Of a stretch of 64,000 bases of DNA, positions 59,571 through 64,000 are shown piece after piece (the first letter of the stretch is position 1; every line of letters begins with the position of its first letter). Under the pieces are notes generated by a model. The model saw only the letters and a list, made by a program, of their open reading frames with translations. It was not told where the DNA came from and ran no database searches. The translations under genes and the position numbers were made by a program. Origin of the DNA: Pseudomonas sp. 2FG (lineage in GTDB: Bacteria; Pseudomonadota; Gammaproteobacteria; Pseudomonadales; Pseudomonadaceae); NCBI RefSeq assembly GCF_005502935.1, contig NZ_SCMP01000004.1, positions 1 to 64,000 of the forward strand, given 5' to 3'.

Positions 59571-60590
59571 TCAGGGTTCGGCACGGTAATCGCTCGGTAA
59601 CTTTCCCGTCCACTTCTTGAACGCCCGGCGAAAGTTCGAGGGGTCGCTGAAACCCAGCAGGTAGGCGATCTCGTACAGCGGCAGGTGGGTGGTGGTCAGG
59701 TACTGCAGGGCCAGGCGCTTGCGCACTTCATCCAACACCTGTTGGTAGCTGGTACCCATCAGTGACAGGTGCCGCCGCAAGCTGCGGCCGCTGGTGTGCA
59801 GGGCCTCTGCGGCGCTGCCCAGGTCGGGAAAGTCACCCGGCCGCGCTAGCAACAGGCGGCGCACCCGCGTCAGCAGACCATCCTGAACGTCCAGGCTGGC
59901 CAGCAGCGCCTCGCATTGCTGCTCGCACATTTGCACCGTGGCCGGGTTGGCCAGGGCCATCGGCCGCTCGAGGTAAGCCTTCGGCAGACTCATGCGGTGG
60001 TAGGGCTGCTCGAACGACACCGCGGCGCCAAAGACCTCCCGATAGCGCGCCGCATAAGCCGGCGCGGGATAGGCAAACCCCACCTCGACCCCCTGCATCG
60101 CCTCGCCGACCAGGAAGTGCGCGATGCTGTGCAGGCTGCTCAGCAAACCTTCGGCGGCAAAGCGGCTGAGCGCGCCCAGCGGCATCGACTCACTGGCGCG
60201 CAATTCGACCCGCTCGCCCTCCTCGACCATCTCCAATTCGAACGCCAGGCCGAGCACTCGGTAGTACTTGAGGGCGAACTGGATGGCCTTGCCCAGATTG
60301 GCGCTGGACAGTACCGCATAGCCGAGTATGCCGTGGGTCGAGACGTTCAGCCGCTGCCCCAGCACCAGTCCCAACGCCGGTTCGTTACAACGCAGCAGCG
60401 CGGCGCTGGCTAGCAGGTTGAAGTCGATAAAGGACAGGCGGCCCTTCGGATTGTCCAGCACCTGCGGCCTGACCCGCGCCGCAGCCAGCAGCTCGGCGCG
60501 CGGCAGACCGAGCTCATCTGCCAGATCGAGCAGCGCGTCGACGTAAGCCATCGGGACCAGTTCGGCGGTGAAATTCAACGGCTGTTTCAT
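59571..60590 (-). CDS. oruR: AraC-family regulator OruR-like
   Basis: 339 residues: N-terminal arabinose-binding-type domain (LGYAVLSSANLGKAIQFALKY) and a C-terminal AraC HTH (SLRRHLSLMGTSYQQVLDEVRKRLALQYL, YEIAYLLGFSDPSNFRRAFK). P. aeruginosa OruR, the ornithine-utilisation regulator, occupies the same position next to the MBL and PF10118 genes, so the symbol is by synteny. Direct control of the divergent PF10118 gene is plausible. The ATG at 60590 fits family length; the frame to 60689 does not. Confidence 0.78.
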   Translation of the reverse strand: MKQPLNFTAELVPMAYVDALLDLADELGLPRAELLAAARVRPQVLDNPKGRLSFIDFNLLASAALLRCNEPALGLVLGQRLNVSTHGILGYAVLSSANLGKAIQFALKYYRVLGLAFELEMVEEGERVELRASESMPLGALSRFAAEGLLSSLHSIAHFLVGEAMQGVEVGFAYPAPAYAARYREVFGAAVSFEQPYHRMSLPKAYLERPMALANPATVQMCEQQCEALLASLDVQDGLLTRVRRLLLARPGDFPDLGSAAEALHTSGRSLRRHLSLMGTSYQQVLDEVRKRLALQYLTTTHLPLYEIAYLLGFSDPSNFRRAFKKWTGKLPSDYRAEP

Positions 60591-60662
60591 GCTGGCGGCG
60601 GCTTCATCATTATTATTTTTATCGGCTCTGGCTGAAGAACATGGCCGGATATGACCCGAATT

Positions 60663-60680
60663 TTGGCTGAAGATAACCTT
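60663..60680 (+). promoter_or_regulatory. Promoter box shared with the downstream relic
   Basis: TTGGCTGAAGATAACCTT, 81 bases before the PF10118 start. A 16/18 match stands 80 bases before the start of the relic paralogue at 61748. A direct repeat of its left part (TGGCTGAAGA) lies at 60629-60638, 35 bases away, as often seen for AraC-type activator sites. Confidence 0.5.
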
Positions 60681-60743
60681 GTCCGGCAAAGGCCGGCAAG
60701 CTCATAGTCGCACGATAGTGCTAATAATATTCCGGGAGTCCGT

Positions 60744-61577
60744 ATGCTCAGTACCACCCCCCAAGGTTTGGAAATCCGCCCACGGCAACTGGACTTCGAT
60801 CTGCCAAACCCGCTGCCCCGCCACTGGCACAGCGGCGACGCCTTCAAAACCCACACCTTCAACGCCATGTCGGTGCTGTTCCCCGATGGCGAGCGCTTCT
60901 TCATCGACTCGGTGCGCTTGTTCCGCCAGCAGATCGACGACCCCTTGCTGCAGGAGCAGATTCGCGGCTTCATCGGCCAGGAAGGCCATCACAGCCGCGA
61001 GCACGAGGAGTACAGCCGACGTCTGCGCGAACTGGGTTATGACGTGGACTATCTGGAGCGCGGACTGAAGCGCCGGCTGAGCTTCGTGAAGAAGCACCTG
61101 CCGGCCAAGCTGCAACTGGCCGCCACCTGCGCCGTCGAGCATCTGACCGCGATCATGGCCGACGCCGTGCTGAAAAATCCGCGCTGGTTGGACGGCGCCG
61201 ACCCGGCCATGGCCAAACTCTGGCGCTGGCATGCGCTGGAAGAGACCGAGCACAAAGCCGTGGCCTTCGATGTGTATCAGGCCGTCTGTGGCAGCAAATG
61301 GCTGCGACGGCGGGCGATGTTGCAGAGCACGGTCTTCTTCACCCTCGACACCTTCAAGGGGCTGGTACACATGCTCAAGCGCGATGGCCTGCTGTGGAAT
61401 TGGCGGGTCTGGCGCGATGGCCTGACCTGGCTGTGGGGCAAGGATGGCATCTACCGCCAACTGGTCGGCGTTTACCTGGATTTCTACCGCGGCAACTTCC
61501 ACCCCTGGCAGCACGACAACCTGCACCTGGTCGAGCAGTATCGCCTGGAGTTCGACCCCCAGCCGAAAGCCGCCTGA
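60744..61577 (+). CDS. PF10118-family metal-dependent hydrolase-like protein
   Basis: 277 residues of the PF10118 group (predicted metal-dependent hydrolase, ferritin-like helical fold). Metal-binding residues are visible in IGQEGHHSREHEEYSRRL, AVEHLTAIMAD and HALEETEHKAVAFDVY. Substrate unknown. The gene is divergent to oruR and has its own terminator. A second copy of the gene, collapsed to its ends, follows immediately. Confidence 0.88.
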   Translation: MLSTTPQGLEIRPRQLDFDLPNPLPRHWHSGDAFKTHTFNAMSVLFPDGERFFIDSVRLFRQQIDDPLLQEQIRGFIGQEGHHSREHEEYSRRLRELGYDVDYLERGLKRRLSFVKKHLPAKLQLAATCAVEHLTAIMADAVLKNPRWLDGADPAMAKLWRWHALEETEHKAVAFDVYQAVCGSKWLRRRAMLQSTVFFTLDTFKGLVHMLKRDGLLWNWRVWRDGLTWLWGKDGIYRQLVGVYLDFYRGNFHPWQHDNLHLVEQYRLEFDPQPKAA

Positions 61578-61595
61578 GCGCCCCGCACATGCCTG

Positions 61596-61621
61596 AGGCC
61601 CCGACCGGGGCCTTTCGTTTT
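61596..61621 (+). terminator. Terminator of the PF10118 gene
   Basis: AGGCCCC / GGGGCCT stem (61596-61613) followed by TTCGTTTTT, 19 bases after the stop. Confidence 0.88.
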
Positions 61622-61667
61622 TCTGCGCTGCAATCGCGCGACGCCCTGGCCATAAATGACCTTGACA

Positions 61668-61685
61668 TTGGCTGCTGATAACCTT
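61668..61685 (+). promoter_or_regulatory. Promoter box of the relic paralogue
   Basis: TTGGCTGCTGATAACCTT, differing at two positions from the box at 60663-60680 and at the same distance (80 bases) from the relic's ATG. Confidence 0.5.
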
Positions 61686-61747
61686 TTCCAACCTGATTGC
61701 CCCACCCATAGTGAGACCCTGGTTAAGCAACGACTCAGGGAGTCAGC

Positions 61748-61857
61748 ATGCTCAGCACCACCCCTGGCAGCATGACAACCTTGAGCTGCTGTACCGCTCC
61801 CGCGCGGAGTTCGAGCCGCAAGCCCAACCGGCCAGACTGCCGCTTGAGTCCGCAGAT
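61748..61857 (+). pseudogene. Relic of a second PF10118-family gene (internal deletion)
   Basis: The first codons (ATG CTC AGC ACC ACC CC, MLSTTP) match the start of the gene at 60744. Directly afterwards, in another frame, comes its C-terminus: HPWQHDNLELLYRSRAEFEP, against HPWQHDNLHLVEQYRLEFDP in the intact protein. About 250 codons are therefore missing. The join is at CCACCCC, which occurs at both ends, so a microhomology deletion explains it. The promoter box and a terminator flank it as in the intact copy. Confidence 0.85.
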
Positions 61858-61889
61858 AAACACAAGGCCCCGATTGGGGCCTTGTGTTT
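61858..61889. terminator. Terminator of the relic / hydrolase fragment
   Basis: AAACACAAGGCCCC / GGGGCCTTGTGTTT, a perfect 14-bp stem with a 4-base loop and T/A-rich flanks; usable from either side. Confidence 0.82.
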
Positions 61890-61922
61890 ACCGCAAGCAC
61901 GGCTTGTAGCGCTCGCTTGCCT

Positions 61923-62190
61923 TCAGCCCTGCAAGAAACGCAAGGCATCCGCCGCGCTCTGCTCGGGAATTTCCTCCATCGGAATATGCCCGACACCCGG
62001 GTAGGTTTTCACCTGAATCCCCGGCAGATCGCGCTGCCACAACGGCACAGGCTTGGGCGAAATCCAGCGGTCACGCTCGCCCCACATCAGCAGCGTCGGC
62101 GCCTTGATCGCCGCGACCGGCGCTGGCGTGCCATGCAGCTCCTCGCGGTTGACCTGCAGCAGTCCACGCGCGCCGCGGGCTGACGCCTAA
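61923..62190 (-). pseudogene. Truncated alpha/beta hydrolase (C-terminal fragment)
   Basis: An open minus-strand frame without a start: ARGLLQVNREELHG, then APTLLMWGERDRWISPK (the strand carrying the catalytic Asp) and VGHIPMEEIPEQSAADALRF (the catalytic His), ending in LQG and a TGA. This is the last third of an alpha/beta hydrolase of about 300 residues. Upstream the frame meets a TAG at 62188-62190, next to the stop of the tetR gene. The nucleophile half is absent. In P. aeruginosa an intact hydrolase gene occupies the corresponding place. Confidence 0.85.
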
Positions 62191-62191
62191 C

Positions 62192-62866
62192 CTAGGTTGT
62201 GGGCGGGCACAGGGAGGCGATCAGCAGCTCGCTCAAGACCGCCTTGGCCTGTTCGATTTCTACCCGCGCGGCTGACCGGCCGAGCAGCTCCAAAGAAGCC
62301 GCTTCCAGCGCCCAGATCAGCGCGCGATAGGTCAGCGGATCGCGCACACCGCTCGTACCCTCCAGGCGCTCCACCAGCAAACTCACCATTTCCAGATGCG
62401 CGCGTTGCCGGTGCGGCGCCAGTGGGGAGTCCGCACGCAGCGCCTCTTCCTGCATCAGGCGGATGATCGGCCCAACCGCCAGGTGATAGTCGAAGAAGCA
62501 GGTGACCATGTCGTGCAGCCAGGCTTGCGGGCTGCCGGCGGCGTTTTGCAGGTCGCGAAAGCGCGCCAGCAGCAGAAGCACTGCGGTCTGGTAGATGCCT
62601 TCGAGCACCTCCATCTTGTTCGCGAAGTATTTATAGAAGGTCCGCCGCGACACCTTGGCCCCATCGAGCAGGTCATTTACCGTGGTATCCGCCAGCCCCT
62701 TGCGGGCAAACAGCGGGATCGCCGCCAGCTGAATATTGATGCGCTGCAAATGCCCGACCAAGGGTCCATCACCCGACTCGCCCTGCTGCCGGGCGACCGC
62801 ACCATAGCCGCCCAGATCCTCGAATACCGCCCGCACCGCCCCTTGCTCGGCTCGCTCCAACTCCAT
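62192..62866 (-). CDS. TetR-family transcriptional regulator
   Basis: 224 residues. HTH near the N-terminus: FARKGLADTTVNDLLDGAKVSRRTFYKYFANKMEVLEGIY. The C-terminal helical domain is of the TetR_C_33 kind with no clear ligand clue. The ATG at 62866 has GGGAG upstream; an extended frame to 62995 is not supported. Its natural target may have been the now truncated hydrolase beside it. The sequence CCTAGGTTG occurs at its stop and, inverted, 12 bases before its start. Confidence 0.87.
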   Translation of the reverse strand: MELERAEQGAVRAVFEDLGGYGAVARQQGESGDGPLVGHLQRINIQLAAIPLFARKGLADTTVNDLLDGAKVSRRTFYKYFANKMEVLEGIYQTAVLLLLARFRDLQNAAGSPQAWLHDMVTCFFDYHLAVGPIIRLMQEEALRADSPLAPHRQRAHLEMVSLLVERLEGTSGVRDPLTYRALIWALEAASLELLGRSAARVEIEQAKAVLSELLIASLCPPTT

Positions 62867-62957
62867 CGCGCATAACTCCCAACCTAGGCCTGGGTGACGG
62901 CGCCACCCGAGCTGGTTACTCTTGGCACGCCCTCTCCCGCCGGAATCTTCCTTGCCG

Positions 62958-63812
62958 ATGAAGCTAACACGCCGCCTGCTCTGGCCGCTGGCCATCCTTT
63001 TGCTGGTCGTGGCGCGCGCGCTCCCGGCTGCCGAGCTGTTCTACCTGGGGCAGAAGATTCCGGATATTCAAAAACCCTGGACCAGTGCCGATTACCAGCA
63101 ACTGGTCGAGGCGTTGCAGAAGATCGACAGCACCCAGGTCAACGCCCTGCCACGGCGCAGTGGCGAATTCACCGGGCCGATCTATCGGCGCATGGTCAGC
63201 GAGGAGAATTTCCGCCCGCAGCTGAATATCTATGCGCCGCTGGAGTTGCGGCAAAACGGCGCCCGCGAGGTGCTGTTCCAGCTCAAGGAATTGATGCGTC
63301 TGTACTTCGACTTTCGCGCCGTACAGCAGCCTTATGGCGCCGAGGCGCTGGGGCTGATGACCTACTCGCTACGTCAGCAAGCGGTGCTGTTCACCCTCAC
63401 CACCGAGTTCTGGATGACCCTCTCGCAAGGCGAGCAGAGCAACCCCGTGCGGCTGCAGGGCCTGCAGGAAACCAAGGCAGCGGCGGCCATGCTGACCTCC
63501 AGCGCGCTGGATTACCTGGGCCTGACCAAGCAATTCGGCCGTGAGGATCTGGTGTTGTATGCCGCCGAGATCGGTAAGCAATTGCCGGAACTGTTCGTCC
63601 ACCTGAGTGCCGAAGTACGCCCGGAAATCCTCGCGCGAATCGCCCAGCTGATCAAGCAGCACCCCTATGCCGAGGTGCGCGCCAGCCTGGCCGAACTGCA
63701 ACCGGTACTGGCCGGAATCCAAGCCGATGTGGAAAAGCAACTGGCCCAGCCGCTGAAGGCCAATCACCAGATCGCGCCTAAGCTCGACCTGTCGGCGCCG
63801 CAGCTACCCTAG
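62958..63812 (+). CDS. Secreted hypothetical protein
   Basis: 284 residues. A Sec signal peptide (MKLTRRLLWPLAILLLVVAR, cleavage near ALPAAE) precedes an Ala/Leu/Gln-rich, mostly alpha-helical mature part (LREVLFQLKELMRL-like, QLPELFVHLSAEVRPEILAR). I recognise no family or catalytic motif. The ATG at 62958 is chosen because it starts the signal peptide; the ATG at 62922 adds 12 unlikely residues. It is divergent to tetR. Confidence 0.7.
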   Translation: MKLTRRLLWPLAILLLVVARALPAAELFYLGQKIPDIQKPWTSADYQQLVEALQKIDSTQVNALPRRSGEFTGPIYRRMVSEENFRPQLNIYAPLELRQNGAREVLFQLKELMRLYFDFRAVQQPYGAEALGLMTYSLRQQAVLFTLTTEFWMTLSQGEQSNPVRLQGLQETKAAAAMLTSSALDYLGLTKQFGREDLVLYAAEIGKQLPELFVHLSAEVRPEILARIAQLIKQHPYAEVRASLAELQPVLAGIQADVEKQLAQPLKANHQIAPKLDLSAPQLP

Positions 63813-63835
63813 GTTGGGTAGCGCCTTTTTCCGCC

Positions 63836-63865
63836 GTTTCAGCGCAATAAGTTTCAGCGCAATAA
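63836..63865. repeat. Tandem 15-bp duplication at a gene end
   Basis: GTTTCAGCGCAATAA occurs twice head-to-tail (63836-63850, 63851-63865). The second copy holds the TGA stop of the minus-strand LuxR gene; the first repeats it just beyond. Confidence 0.9.
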
Positions 63866-64000
63866 ACCCAGCCCCTTGGCCCGCGCCACCGCCTGAGTAC
63901 GCCGTTCGACGCCGAGTTTGCTGTTGATATGGCGGGCGTGGGTCTTGACCGTATGCAGGGAAATAAACAGCCGCTCGCTGATTTCCTGATTCGAACAACC
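63854..64000 (-). CDS. LuxR-type regulator, C-terminus only (runs off the window)
   Basis: The minus-strand frame reads NQEISERLFISLHTVKTHAR then HINSKLGVERRTQAVARAKG, a LuxR/GerE HTH, and stops with LGLLR. The gene extends beyond the right edge, so its N-terminal domains are unseen. The wording HTVKTHARHINSKLGV is typical of MalT-type large ATP-dependent LuxR regulators, but a small response regulator is not excluded. Confidence 0.85.
   Translation of the reverse strand, partial: GCSNQEISERLFISLHTVKTHARHINSKLGVERRTQAVARAKGLGLLR

Overview
The window is ordinary high-GC chromosomal DNA of a Pseudomonas, probably from the P. aeruginosa / P. alcaligenes / P. mendocina side of the genus. Gene orders recalled from P. 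aeruginosa recur in blocks: rhlB-dauB-dauA-dauR; moaE-moaD-moaC-PhoH; E2-E1beta-E1alpha-ldh-SirB1; SDR-DUF1569-hydrolase-aldolase, flavodoxin, folM-folX; and ackA-pta-acyltransferase-OmpA-MBL-oruR-PF10118. I saw no rRNA, tRNA, CRISPR array, prophage, intact IS or plasmid gene.

Layout. 0.1-4.4 kb: general amino-acid ABC importer aapJQMP (minus). 4.8-9.9 kb: carboxylesterase, acyl-CoA synthetase, a cNMP-binding/GGDEF protein and an M19 dipeptidase. 10-16.1 kb: RNA helicase rhlB, then D-arginine catabolism (dauB, dauA, dauR) facing a periplasmic binding protein, with a lower-GC nucleotidyltransferase-family gene lodged between. 16.5-19.3 kb: molybdopterin synthase and moaC, and a PIN-PhoH ATPase. 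19.8-24.6 kb: yaaA, a small membrane protein, SDR, DCC protein, a MITE-like element, an EamA exporter and a divergent AraC regulator. 24.7-28.5 kb: iron-uptake accessory operon (DUF3016, DUF3325, PepSY-TM, DUF3649) headed by a wrecked TonB receptor. 28.8-33.1 kb: PsiE-family protein, CHASE4-GGDEF-EAL protein, YbaK-type deacylase, LexA-controlled yebG. 33.2-38.7 kb: 2-oxoacid dehydrogenase E2/E1beta/E1alpha, leucine dehydrogenase, SirB1-type protein. 38.8-45.9 kb: SDR, DUF1569, hydrolase, aldolase, flavodoxin, a second MITE-like foldback, folM/folX and small proteins. 45.9-53.5 kb: trxB, 2-Cys peroxiredoxin, cysZ, glycosyltransferase, TetR/old-yellow-enzyme pair, glutathione peroxidase, slyD and DUF3565. 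53.5-64 kb: ackA-pta, acyltransferase, OmpA lipoprotein, MBL hydrolase, oruR-type regulator, PF10118 protein, two gene relics, a TetR, a secreted unknown and the C-terminus of a LuxR-type regulator.

How the genes work together: aapJQMP and the dau locus serve amino-acid import and catabolism; ldh supplies branched-chain 2-oxoacids to the adjacent dehydrogenase; ackA/pta interconvert acetyl-CoA and acetate; trxB, peroxiredoxin, Gpx and yaaA make a dispersed redox/peroxide set.

I found no convincing new multi-gene system. The most informative signals are genome-evolution scars: a paralogue of the PF10118 gene reduced to its two ends by a deletion at a short microhomology while its promoter box survives; a truncated hydrolase beside it; a TonB receptor with two lesions inside an otherwise intact iron operon; two structurally different MITE-like foldbacks; and a D-arginine dehydrogenase homologue with Leu where the characterised enzyme has His48.
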